Shown here in pieces: positions 18,873 through 26,660 of a stretch of 64,000 bases of DNA (position 1 is the stretch's first letter; the number at the start of each line of letters is the position of its first letter). The notes beneath the pieces are model-generated. The model was not told the origin of the DNA, searched no databases, and was given only the letters and a program-made list of their open reading frames with translations. Both the position numbers and the translations under genes were made by a program. The stretch is taken from assembly GCA_029262455.1 (NCBI GenBank), contig JAJCZJ010000011.1:1-64000 (forward strand), written 5' to 3'. The DNA is from Deltaproteobacteria bacterium. GTDB lineage: Bacteria; Desulfobacterota; Binatia; HRBIN30; CADEER01.

Positions 18873-20908
18873 TTGAGGCCCCCGTTTCTCGTGTCGGTTT
18901 CGATCAATAACCTGAAGACATCCCGGGGAGCGGCAGCGTCACTGGCGACGCGGCCGTCGCCAATATCCGCATGATTCCTTCCGTCGCCTCCTAAATAGTT
19001 CGGCTGAAGCTCGAATCCGGAGTTCGGCGGACCCTCAGCGCTAAAGATCGTCACCATGACATCGTTCGGACCGCCGCCTTCATTCGACGTAGTGGTAGGA
19101 ACAAACTCGGCAGGCTGGCTCAGTGTGCGATCGATAGCCACCGACACACGCCTGTTCAGCAGGAAGCGGTATAGGATCGAAAACATGTTCTCGATACCGG
19201 GGGGGCCGCGCAGCACGAAATACACTTGCAGCCCTGGTGACTCGAGGAGAAAGGCGTTCAAATTGTCCCCAGAGAAGCTTAGCTGCCCGAGGGGATCATC
19301 GTCGGTGTTCGAATCGGCTCCAATCACTTGGATAATTGTGTCGGTAGGGAGCTTAGAAATGTTCCTCTCGTTAAACCTTCCGACTTCCCCCACGGTCAGG
19401 TCCCGACGCCCTTCTGTTACACTGAGCGCCGACGACCCTACGAGGCTCGCGAATGTCGCCAGCATCATAGCCTCCGAGGTTGCGCCGGTGACAGCCCCAA
19501 AACGCTGATAACTCACAGCAAAGTCGGCGAGGCCCGATCCCCGATGAGGAGTACTCAAAGTCACCAGCGAGACAACCTCGAAGTCAAAAGCCCCGCTGTA
19601 CATGGCCAAGAAGTCCCTGGAGTCGAGACCTCCCTTGCTGTGCGCCACCAAATGAAGGTGGTCTACGCCAAACTCGCGCGCCCTATCCTCAAGCATGAAA
19701 GCGAGGGCCAATGAGTTGGTTGAAATACTTGCCTCCGGAAGTTCCACCGTATTGTCTAGTGCGACTCCCAGGTCCTCTAGTCCAGCCTCGAACCCCTGCC
19801 TCGTCCAGAAGGCGGGTTCGCTGCCGTTCCCGTGCACCAGGATCACAGGCGACATCGCCTTGAAGCTCAGGGTAACCGCGGCGATTGAGGTGCACCACAT
19901 CTTGAAGCTGTTGCCGGTATCGACCTCGATTCTCAGGAGGTTGGTCTGAAGCGGGTTGTCCGGAGGAGGCTGGCCATTGGTACCACGCTCTCTAAATCGA
20001 GCCACGCCTATTGGGATCTTGAATTTCGTCTCGCTCCACGTTCCGTTGCTTCCGTTGAGGGTGCTCGCGCCAGCTCCAGTCGCATTGGCTGCCGGCACAC
20101 CGTTGAAAGTGACCTTGTTGATCTCCGGCGCGACAGACGAATTCCCGCCCCCGGTATCGACATCCCAAGCCTCGATCGTGAGCTCGATGTCGGGGCTCAG
20201 AATTCCGTTGCCCACCAATAGGCCCACGTCCTGCAACGTCCCAAAGGAGTCGACAGGCCCAACGTAGCGATCGATCGGTATCTGAATATCGATCGGGCCA
20301 TCGGTATTGTAGTGGCAGGCCGTGTTGATACCGGGCCCCGAGGTAACCACATACCTAGTGTCGGTTGCCTCTCGCGGGGTTGGCGGGAACAGGGGTGGAA
20401 AGCCGCCTGGCTCGGGATTCGGCGTCGGCGTCGGCGTCGGGCCGCCTACAGTGGTCACGGTGAAGCATGCATTGTCTGGGGCGTCGGTGACTCTCCAACA
20501 GTATGCTTCTGGCGTTGGATGCGGATTGAACCCCAGATCCCAAGTGACCAATGCAGGGCCACCACTGACCGGGATCGGTGCCGAGCACACGCTAAACAAG
20601 ATCGGAAACTCATCCTTGAACAATGTCACCCGATTGGTTTCCCTACATCCCGAGTCAATCCACTCGAATGTGAACGGTGCCCCATGCCCCTGCGCGTCCA
20701 ACTCGAGCTCTAAGTTAGCGCCATCGACGGGATTCACGTAGACGGCTTCGCATTGTGCAGCGACTGTGCGAGCCATGAGGGTTTCCGCAAGTAACGCCAC
20801 TACTACGGCGCCGCACAGTCGCCTTTGCATGCTAGCCCGCCGGTTCTCACCAAACCCAAGACGCACTTTCCGCCGAAGCTCCCTCGTCACATCTGTGTTG
20901 CCGCTCAT
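18869..20908 (-). CDS. Secreted alpha/beta serine hydrolase, lipase-like (module copy 1)
   Basis: This 679-residue paralogue of the 14375-16369 product starts MSGNTDVTRELRRK and has a signal peptide cleaved near RTVAA-QCEA. An Ig-like domain, a 'PTPTPNPEPGG' linker, a beta-rich region and a C-terminal hydrolase follow. The hydrolase shows 'VILVHGNGSEPAFW', 'HLHLVAHSKGG' (Ser near residue 424), 'VTLSTPHRG' and 'GRNHADI' near the end. GGAGG lies 7 bp before the ATG. It is the first gene of module copy 1 and is coupled by ATGA overlap to the cohesin/dockerin protein. It lies downstream of a decayed lgt. Confidence 0.82.
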   Translation of the reverse strand: MSGNTDVTRELRRKVRLGFGENRRASMQRRLCGAVVVALLAETLMARTVAAQCEAVYVNPVDGANLELELDAQGHGAPFTFEWIDSGCRETNRVTLFKDEFPILFSVCSAPIPVSGGPALVTWDLGFNPHPTPEAYCWRVTDAPDNACFTVTTVGGPTPTPTPNPEPGGFPPLFPPTPREATDTRYVVTSGPGINTACHYNTDGPIDIQIPIDRYVGPVDSFGTLQDVGLLVGNGILSPDIELTIEAWDVDTGGGNSSVAPEINKVTFNGVPAANATGAGASTLNGSNGTWSETKFKIPIGVARFRERGTNGQPPPDNPLQTNLLRIEVDTGNSFKMWCTSIAAVTLSFKAMSPVILVHGNGSEPAFWTRQGFEAGLEDLGVALDNTVELPEASISTNSLALAFMLEDRAREFGVDHLHLVAHSKGGLDSRDFLAMYSGAFDFEVVSLVTLSTPHRGSGLADFAVSYQRFGAVTGATSEAMMLATFASLVGSSALSVTEGRRDLTVGEVGRFNERNISKLPTDTIIQVIGADSNTDDDPLGQLSFSGDNLNAFLLESPGLQVYFVLRGPPGIENMFSILYRFLLNRRVSVAIDRTLSQPAEFVPTTTSNEGGGPNDVMVTIFSAEGPPNSGFELQPNYLGGDGRNHADIGDGRVASDAAAPRDVFRLLIETDTRNGGLK

Positions 20909-20975
20909 GCTTCAACCTCCATGTCGGCAACCGCGAGTGGGGTCGCCTTCGGTAGCAAAATTCGAGACCCGCGGC

Positions 20976-21475
20976 TCAAGCTGGGGCGGGACTCGTGGCA
21001 AGGGGCACCTTGGCTTGACGCACGAAGAACGTGATGCCCGCCAGCAAGCAGCTGGCGAGAGCTGCGTAGTGAATGTGACCTGCGTAACCGTACCGGAGAT
21101 TTTCGAGGTGGAATTTGCCAACTCCGGCAAGCGCAAGATAGGCGAGAAAGACTTGGCCCTCGCGCGGGTTTCCCGCCGCAAGCGCAGTACGAAGAACCCG
21201 ACCAGCAGGGCCCACAGACCGAAGTACAGCTGCAGCGGATGGACCGCAAACTGTAGGCTTCCCCGCCGATTAGAGTTGAATCCTCGCTCGATCGAACCGT
21301 AGAGCTTGGCACCAACGACCGCGATCAAGGTAACCCACAGCATCGCCAAGAAGAGACGCGTCGTTAGGTGCCCTTCGCGATAGGCAATCGCCAGAGGCAC
21401 CGCAACACCGGTCAACAGGGTGAGAGCGAAGAAGAACGGGTAGGTACTCCACCCTCCTGCAGTAACTGGCAGCAC
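20976..21475 (-). pseudogene. lgt: Decayed prolipoprotein diacylglyceryl transferase-like gene
   Basis: The first frame begins at GTG 21475 behind GGAGGAGGGAA and encodes Lgt-like N-terminal membrane segments. It then reaches 'FAVHPLQLYFGLWALLVG', the HPxQLYE region of Lgt. Near 21165-21180 the similarity jumps to the -1/+2 frame, which continues 'REGQVFLAYLALAGVGKFHL' and ends at 20976, matching the Lgt C-terminal motif. Besides this one-base frameshift, about 100 residues between 'GAKLYGSIER' and 'HPLQLY' are missing. Those residues would hold the conserved central catalytic region. The gene therefore looks non-functional, although a sequencing error could explain the frameshift alone. Confidence 0.7.
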
Positions 21476-21496
21476 GGGATAAGTTCCCTCCTCCCT

Positions 21497-23101
21497 CTAC
21501 TCACACCCACACCCGGCACATACCTGAATCTGGCCATCGACATAGGTGGTTTCGAAATCCACCCCGTCGATGTTGCATACAGATTCGTTCACAATGAGGA
21601 GAGGGTAGTTGCCGGGCGTGGCCCCGGCGGCGATCTCGAAGTCGCACGTTGCAACCACGCCGTCGGCAAAGGGAATCACCTCAGTTGATAGATCGTCTGG
21701 ATGAACAGCAACCCTGCTTTTCGAAACCCCAAAGCTGGTTTCGAGCAATTCGTGATTAACCGCGTGCTGCCCTCCCGCAACATTGACGATGCAATCCACG
21801 AGCTCCAGGGGCGGGTCGGCATAGTAGAGGTCAAGCTGAACCGCTGCTCCCCTACCAGCAAGTCCTTGAACCGAGATCGGAAGACTGACGGTTTGTCCTG
21901 CGATGCCCTGCCCCGAACCGATGGCTACCTCAGCCTGAAATGTAGGGATCTCAGCTGTCTGCGGGCCTTCCAGACAACCGCCCAAGGCGTTCCCGACCGC
22001 TCGAACTAAATCGTCAACCGAAATGTCGCCGTCGTAGTCACCGTCACCGCCAGTGCATTCCGAGAATAGGGTTTGCCCGAGTGAAATCCTCACTGCGGTG
22101 ATCAGCTCGCTCACAGACACCTCAAAGTCGCCGGAGCAGTCCCCAGCACAAGCCCAACCCATGTCGCGGAGCATTGGCACAGTCAGTTCGTTGGAACGGG
22201 CCACCCCAGGAGCGGCTGATGGAACCATCAACTCCTTGAGCCCACCCGACTCGAGGTTTGCGTCCACATGGAAGACGGACTCGCCCTGTTGAAAGACGCT
22301 GGGAGCATGGAGTGCAAATCGCCCCCCATCGATCACGCACGACGGACCGCAGGACACAACTGCTCTAGCACGTTCAGTAGCGTGACGTCCGATCCACTGC
22401 AGATCGTTCGTGCTAACGACCGACTCCGCACGCTGCGCCATCGTCATTTGCGTAAGCGTCAGGTCGAGACTCTCGCGCCATGCAAGAGTAGAATAGACGT
22501 CCGGTGCCGCACCGCCCAACCAGGATCCGGTCGATCCGATATCAGTCTCGATACCCAGTCCGTGCGCGATCTCGTGCAACGCGGCGTCGTAAAAAAAGTA
22601 CGTGTTGGGCAGTATATTGGTTGGGTCGGTGCCGTAGTACCACGATTCGGCGCACGCCGGTGTACCCACTTTCGCGTTGAACTGGACGAATATATCGATG
22701 AACGGCAGAATCACGTCGCTGTCCAGTGCTTTTGCAAATGCCGAGGGGTAACGAACGTTGGACAGCGGCAGCTGGACAGAGCCCCCCGTCTCGTAGGAGG
22801 TGGGTATGAAGGTGATTCCGAGATCCGAACACGCGAAGTTCGGTGCAAAGAACGCCTGTATCCCGACGGGCGTCGCTCCGGCTACAGCCGGGAGACTGTC
22901 CGCCCAAAACTGCGCGGCGGCGAGGAAAGTTGCCTGGCGCGTAGGGCCCACGATGGGGTCGTCGAACCCCGTCCCCGTTAGGTCCCCGTCAAATATCACC
23001 TGGATATCCAGCGCATGCGACCGGCTAACGTCGCACCACCCTCCGGTGACCAGTCCTGCGAACAACAAGGCCACGACAGGCCTCCCAAGGAAATGCGTCA
23101 T
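21497..23101 (-). CDS. Secreted HExxH metalloprotease-like protein with dockerin- and cohesin-like C-terminus
   Basis: From the ATG at 23101 (AGGAGG 6 bp upstream) this is a 534-residue exported protein with a signal peptide ending near SRSHA. The middle contains 'AALHEIAHGLGIETDIGS', a zinc-protease HExxHxxG motif resembling PA-domain-associated endopeptidases with HELGHGLGF. The expected eleventh-position metzincin ligand is Thr here, so the third ligand is uncertain. The C-terminal part has dockerin-like calcium loops ('CSGDFEVSVSELITAVRISL', 'DGDYDGDISVDDLVRAVGNA') and a cohesin-like domain, and it ends VCAGCGCE. The frame is open to 23197, but that stretch overlaps the upstream gene and lacks a signal peptide. 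Confidence 0.8.
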   Translation of the reverse strand: MTHFLGRPVVALLFAGLVTGGWCDVSRSHALDIQVIFDGDLTGTGFDDPIVGPTRQATFLAAAQFWADSLPAVAGATPVGIQAFFAPNFACSDLGITFIPTSYETGGSVQLPLSNVRYPSAFAKALDSDVILPFIDIFVQFNAKVGTPACAESWYYGTDPTNILPNTYFFYDAALHEIAHGLGIETDIGSTGSWLGGAAPDVYSTLAWRESLDLTLTQMTMAQRAESVVSTNDLQWIGRHATERARAVVSCGPSCVIDGGRFALHAPSVFQQGESVFHVDANLESGGLKELMVPSAAPGVARSNELTVPMLRDMGWACAGDCSGDFEVSVSELITAVRISLGQTLFSECTGGDGDYDGDISVDDLVRAVGNALGGCLEGPQTAEIPTFQAEVAIGSGQGIAGQTVSLPISVQGLAGRGAAVQLDLYYADPPLELVDCIVNVAGGQHAVNHELLETSFGVSKSRVAVHPDDLSTEVIPFADGVVATCDFEIAAGATPGNYPLLIVNESVCNIDGVDFETTYVDGQIQVCAGCGCE

Positions 23102-23123
23102 CTGAGGCCTCCTGACCGTCCAA

Positions 23124-23972
23124 TCATTGACATCCTCCTTCTCGAACCGACCAAATGCATTCTCGATCGTACGTTGCAGCAATTCGTTCGACCCCAAAGT
23201 GCGGCGTCTCGAGCTCTAAGGTGAGAGTGGTTCCATCCTCCCCGATCTCCAAGAGTCCATTCGTAAACAGCAGCACGTCTTCCGGGCCAATCCGGAATTG
23301 CCCGACAAAATCGCGGCCCGGCCGTATCCTAGGCGTTGGAGTGGGTGCACCCACCAACGCGACGTCATTGAAAAAAATGCTAAGACGGCCCTCATCCTCG
23401 GTGAGAGCAACGAATAGGGAAACCTCGTTGACGCGCATTTCAGCTGCTAGACTTCGTCCGTCGGTAAGCTCGACGTCGCCACGAAAAGTGCACCCAGACT
23501 CGAAATCCCCCTTGCCGAAATACAGCGGGCACCCACTGCACCCGCGCAAGGACCGCACTACCGCCGTCTGGAGATTCGCGACGGTTGTCTCTGTCTGGCC
23601 CGGGAACTGCCCGCAGTTGCCGATACGCTCGAAGTCGCACCCTGGCGCCGCCGCTAGACCGAGCGCATCCCGAACCAACGAGACCAACTCCCATACGTCG
23701 ACCGTCGCGCCGCCATCACAATCTCCGCAGCAGTGAGTCCCATCCGCTGCGCTTCCGAGTGGCCCGCCACCTGCACCCGCCGTTAGGCCCGGAGCCGGGA
23801 CAACGTGCGTGAGCAACACCGCCACCAAGAACAAAGAGCTTCGAATCGCCTGCGCTAAACGAAGGGCGTGCGCACACAGCGCCGCCTCCCGAGCGAGAGC
23901 CGCCCGAAACCGGACCAGGCGAAATCCTCTTGTCATAGCGGCCGGCATCCGTACCAACAGCAGCGCTGCCAT
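23124..23972 (-). CDS. Exported dockerin-like protein of unknown function
   Basis: The frame gives up to 282 residues; the true start is uncertain (possible ATGs at 23972 and 23936, no clear ribosome site). A hydrophobic signal segment ('SSLFLVAVLLTHVVPAPG') is followed by a dockerin-like pair with Cys ('CCGDCDGGATVDVWELVSLV' ... 'TTVANLQTAVVRSLRGCSGC'). A beta-rich region and a 'PTPTPR' linker follow, then a C-terminal domain with 'TLTLELETPHFGVERIAATY'. No enzymatic motif is recognised. It ends 22 bp before the metalloprotease start on the same strand, so the two may be co-expressed. Confidence 0.65.
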   Translation of the reverse strand: MAALLLVRMPAAMTRGFRLVRFRAALAREAALCAHALRLAQAIRSSLFLVAVLLTHVVPAPGLTAGAGGGPLGSAADGTHCCGDCDGGATVDVWELVSLVRDALGLAAAPGCDFERIGNCGQFPGQTETTVANLQTAVVRSLRGCSGCPLYFGKGDFESGCTFRGDVELTDGRSLAAEMRVNEVSLFVALTEDEGRLSIFFNDVALVGAPTPTPRIRPGRDFVGQFRIGPEDVLLFTNGLLEIGEDGTTLTLELETPHFGVERIAATYDRECIWSVREGGCQ

Positions 23973-23992
23973 TTACATCCGATCCGGCAAGC

Positions 23993-24067
23993 CCCCCCGA
24001 ACTTCCAGGTTCCGGTGCGACCAGCGGCGTCTCGAAAGTTGCCACCCATCACACCGTCACCAATGGT
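23993..24067 (-). pseudogene. Fragment duplicating the 3' end of the adjacent exported-protein gene
   Basis: On the minus strand this 75-bp stretch reads TIGDGVMGGNFRDAAGRTGT followed by WKFGG. It mirrors 'TIGDGEMGGDFRDAAGRRGT' plus WKFTG at the end of the gene at 24178-24600. Nothing upstream of it corresponds to the rest of that gene. It is best read as a partial tandem duplication remnant. Confidence 0.6.
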
Positions 24068-24177
24068 CCGAAGCCTCTTAAGGAAAGAATTGGTCATTTG
24101 GCTCAATTCCTCTCGCAAGGCGAAGTTGCAGGCTTCGCGGAGTCTACGCGCTCAGGATGAAGCACCAGCCGCACCGA

Positions 24178-24600
24178 TTACCTACGACTCGGCAAATCCC
24201 CTGTGAACTTCCAGGTTCCTCTGCGTCCGGCCGCGTCACGAAAGTCACCACCCATCTCGCCGTCGCCAATGGTTCCGCGCAGCACCGCCAGCTCCTGCCC
24301 AGCTGGACCGAGCAGTCGCCCAGAAATCGAGTCGCCCTTTGTCTCCCATTGCACGTTGTTGAGAGCGGAAGGAATGAGCTTGGTTTTACCATCGGCGAAG
24401 CTGACCTCGAACGTCCCGTCCAGCGTCGCGCCGCTGGACTTGTCGACCATCCTTACTGCGCCGAGATCCTTGTTCGCCTGCCGGGAAGCGGAGTTCATTT
24501 CCACTCTTGCTTCGCCTCCATCCGCACCGGCGACCAGCGGCGTCACGGCAAAGGCAGCGCAAACACCGATCAATCGGATCGTCAGGTATCGCTTCTTCAT
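24178..24600 (-). CDS. Small exported protein of unknown function
   Basis: The ATG at 24600 (MKKRYLTIRLIGVCAAFAVT) is preceded by AAAGGAG at 7 bp and opens a classic signal peptide cleaved near VAGA. This makes a 140-residue protein; the frame is open to 24663 without added support. The mature part is beta-rich with repeated Gly turns: 'GATLDGTFEVSFADGKTKL', 'GDSISGRLLGPAGQELAVLR' and 'GDFRDAAGRRGTWKF'. No family is recognised. A fragment of its 3' end is repeated just downstream. Confidence 0.65.
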   Translation of the reverse strand: MKKRYLTIRLIGVCAAFAVTPLVAGADGGEARVEMNSASRQANKDLGAVRMVDKSSGATLDGTFEVSFADGKTKLIPSALNNVQWETKGDSISGRLLGPAGQELAVLRGTIGDGEMGGDFRDAAGRRGTWKFTGDLPSRR

Positions 24601-25285
24601 CGAGTCACTCCTTTCGATTGCAGACCGAATCCATTGTCCCAAGGTCTCATTGGAATATCGCATTTCAAATGCTGGGCCACGTGCCCAAGCCTTAGCGCCG
24701 TGGACTAGATACTGTCAAGATAGTTTTTATTTGTGCTTTGGCACTTTCGCGGCTGTGCAACCCGTGACCGAAATATGTAAACTGTAAAGTTTCAGCGACA
24801 CGCGGTCTACCGAGATGGACGTTCTCAGCCGCGCGGCAAGACGTGAACGTCGATTCCGTTTTGTGGCACAGGCGAGTGAGGCCGCCAGCGATTCAGCGGG
24901 CAAGGGGCGCTCGAGCTTACCCGGTCGGCGAAGCGAAGCCCGAGCCGGAGAGAACCACGGCCAAGGCGTTCGAGTTGCTCGCCTAACTTGGAAACTTCAG
25001 CGGCTTTGTTGAAGCGCCCGCAGCTTCGAGCAAGCCAGGCCCGTTGAGCATCTCGCTTCGGTGGGTGGATCGACACAGTGCCGATTCTGCACAACTTGGC
25101 GTACGCCTTTGGAGCCGTCGTGACGCAGGGGGTTTTCGGCCGGAACTAGTTCAAAGCCATGAGTAATCCGGGCTAACCGTTCTGAGCCGACCCTAGAGTC
25201 CGCGGTACGGGATGGCACGGGCTCTCGACCAGCGCTTCGGGCAAACGCAATCGGGACGGAGCATTGCGTGCTCCGTCCCGAACAG
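24601..25285. other. Intergenic region upstream of the exported-protein gene
   Basis: These 685 bp lie between the small exported-protein gene and tRNA-Glu. Apart from the palindrome at 25251-25281 I see no supported gene. Short frames here lack ribosome sites and plausible protein composition. Confidence 0.5.
25251..25281. repeat. Dispersed palindrome, copy 2 (REP-like)
   Basis: A perfect 12-bp inverted repeat (TCGGGACGGAGC / GCTCCGTCCCGA) encloses a 7-nt loop. The arms are identical to those at 11995-12027 while the loop differs. It ends 4 bp beyond the 3' end of tRNA-Glu, where it could act as a transcription-end hairpin. Confidence 0.7.
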
Positions 25286-25360
25286 TGGTCCCAACGGGAT
25301 TCGAACCCGTGCTACCGACGTGAGAGGCCGGCGTCCTAAGCCAGGCTAGACGATGGGACC
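25286..25360 (-). tRNA. tRNA-Glu (anticodon CTC)
   Basis: The minus-strand cloverleaf has acceptor GGTCCCA/TGGGACC, D-stem GTCT/GGAC, anticodon stem CCGGC/GTCGG with loop CTCTCAC, and T-arm ACGGG-TTCGAAT-CCCGT. The anticodon CTC reads GAG. CCA is not encoded. A REP-like palindrome follows its 3' end. Confidence 0.95.
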
Positions 25361-25545
25361 GCGAGCGAGTTGATTCGCGCTATCGTTAATTCTCGTAACT
25401 CCCTGCTTGTTCAAAGTTCCGATCTGCACCCTAGTACACGCTCGCCTACCTTTATACGTTTTATCAAATGCCCGCCTGCCATGGACGAGTGTTTCATAGG
25501 GTACAGCTGCTTCAATCTTCCGACCCGACGCGCTCGGTCCAACAA

Positions 25546-25618
25546 CTGAGGCGGCAGGACTCGAACCTGCAATCGCCTGATCCAGAGTCAGGTGGCTTAC
25601 CAATTAGCCCACGCCTCA
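25546..25618 (-). tRNA. tRNA-Gln (anticodon CTG)
   Basis: The minus-strand cloverleaf has acceptor TGAGGCG/CGCCTCA with discriminator G, anticodon stem CCTGA/TCAGG with loop CTCTGGA (anticodon CTG), and a T-arm with TTCGAGT. CCA is not encoded. It lies 185 bp upstream of tRNA-Glu on the same strand. Confidence 0.95.
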
Positions 25619-26004
25619 ATAATCTGCTTCTGGGTCTACCTACGGTTGCCCCCTATTGAAGTCAAGCCACATTCTGGCGCTCGCCCATTAACCGCCTGGC
25701 GAACCGACACTTCCCCGCGACAGGCCGCGATTCCGGAAATTCTTTGCACACTTGGCGTGCAGATGCCCACCACTTGTGCAGGGAAATTAGCCCATCGGCG
25801 TCGCCCACCGGCACCCCAGTCGTTAAAGACCACCTGGTACGGAACGTGCTGAAGGAAAAGAAGACGCGTTCTCTCGCGTCTGACCCACAGGGGGACCGCG
25901 GTCCAAGCCCAGCGGCCGCGGTTCCCCACCCCCCGTTTCAGCAACGTCGCGCGGGCGTGTTTCGCCGGAGGTCGCAAGCTCAATGGAGGCGACCGGCACC
26001 GCCG
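25619..26004. other. Intergenic region between tRNA-Gln and the lipoprotein gene
   Basis: This 386-bp stretch shows no gene I can support. Open frames on either strand lack ribosome sites and recognisable protein character. Confidence 0.45.
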
Positions 26005-26565
26005 TCACAGGCGAGACAGATTCTGGCGATGACCACTTTTCCAGGCCTTGGTGGCGACCAAGTCGTGCACCACTGCAGCAAGCGACGCAACGCTCGTCGC
26101 ATTTCGATCCGGCGCACCGGCATCTCTTCGATTTGCTATTGGCACATCGCTGACGAGAGCGATGCGAAGGCTGTCCGCCGTCTTCGCCAGTCCATCCACC
26201 AACGTTTCCAGCGAGCCTTGATCGACTTCGCCCATACCCAACGCGAGGACGATGACAGTGCTCACGCTGTCCTCGTTTGCCCCGGCGAGCGACTGAACGC
26301 CGAAGAACAGATCTCGCTGCCCGTCGCTGCCGGGCTGAACCTCGACCACCAGCGAGACGGGCGACGAAGCCTGCTCTACCGAGTGGCCTAGGTCCGAGAA
26401 CCTGGTTCGGGACACCGAGCCGAAGTGCCCCAGGTGCTGCTCAATCGCAGCCCGCAGCCCGTCGTCCTCGATGGACAATTGAATGTTCGCTGTTTCTGTC
26501 GCCATCGTGCACCCACTAAGAGACCATAGAACGGCGAACATCGCACATCCTAGTCGCGCGGTCAT
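26005..26565 (-). CDS. Predicted lipoprotein of unknown function
   Basis: This 186-residue protein begins MTARLGCAMFAVLWSLSGCT, a lipoprotein signal peptide with lipobox L-S-G-C at residues 16-19. The mature domain alternates helix and strand, with hydrophobic strands such as 'VSTVIVLALGMGEVD' and 'SLRIALVSDVPIA'. No family is recognised. It is divergent from the selD fusion gene, with a shared 95-bp promoter interval. Confidence 0.6.
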   Translation of the reverse strand: MTARLGCAMFAVLWSLSGCTMATETANIQLSIEDDGLRAAIEQHLGHFGSVSRTRFSDLGHSVEQASSPVSLVVEVQPGSDGQRDLFFGVQSLAGANEDSVSTVIVLALGMGEVDQGSLETLVDGLAKTADSLRIALVSDVPIANRRDAGAPDRNATSVASLAAVVHDLVATKAWKSGHRQNLSRL

Positions 26566-26660
26566 TGGCTTGAATCAAGTGGAGTGTTCGTCCATTTGAT
26601 GACAGGGCGCACGCCACCGCTGATCTTTTTGGAGCTCCGGCGACTCGCGACAGAAATCAG

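Noticed and set aside
23102-23197. Longer start for the metalloprotease gene
   Set aside because: The extra 32 residues precede the signal peptide and overlap the upstream gene, whereas ATG 23101 has AGGAGG at ideal distance.
24144-24392. Minus-strand 82-codon frame with several Cys
   Set aside because: It is an out-of-frame shadow of the exported-protein gene at 24178-24600.
25468-25659. Plus-strand frame with 'RRQDSNLQSPDPESGG'
   Set aside because: It is the antisense of tRNA-Gln at 25546-25618.
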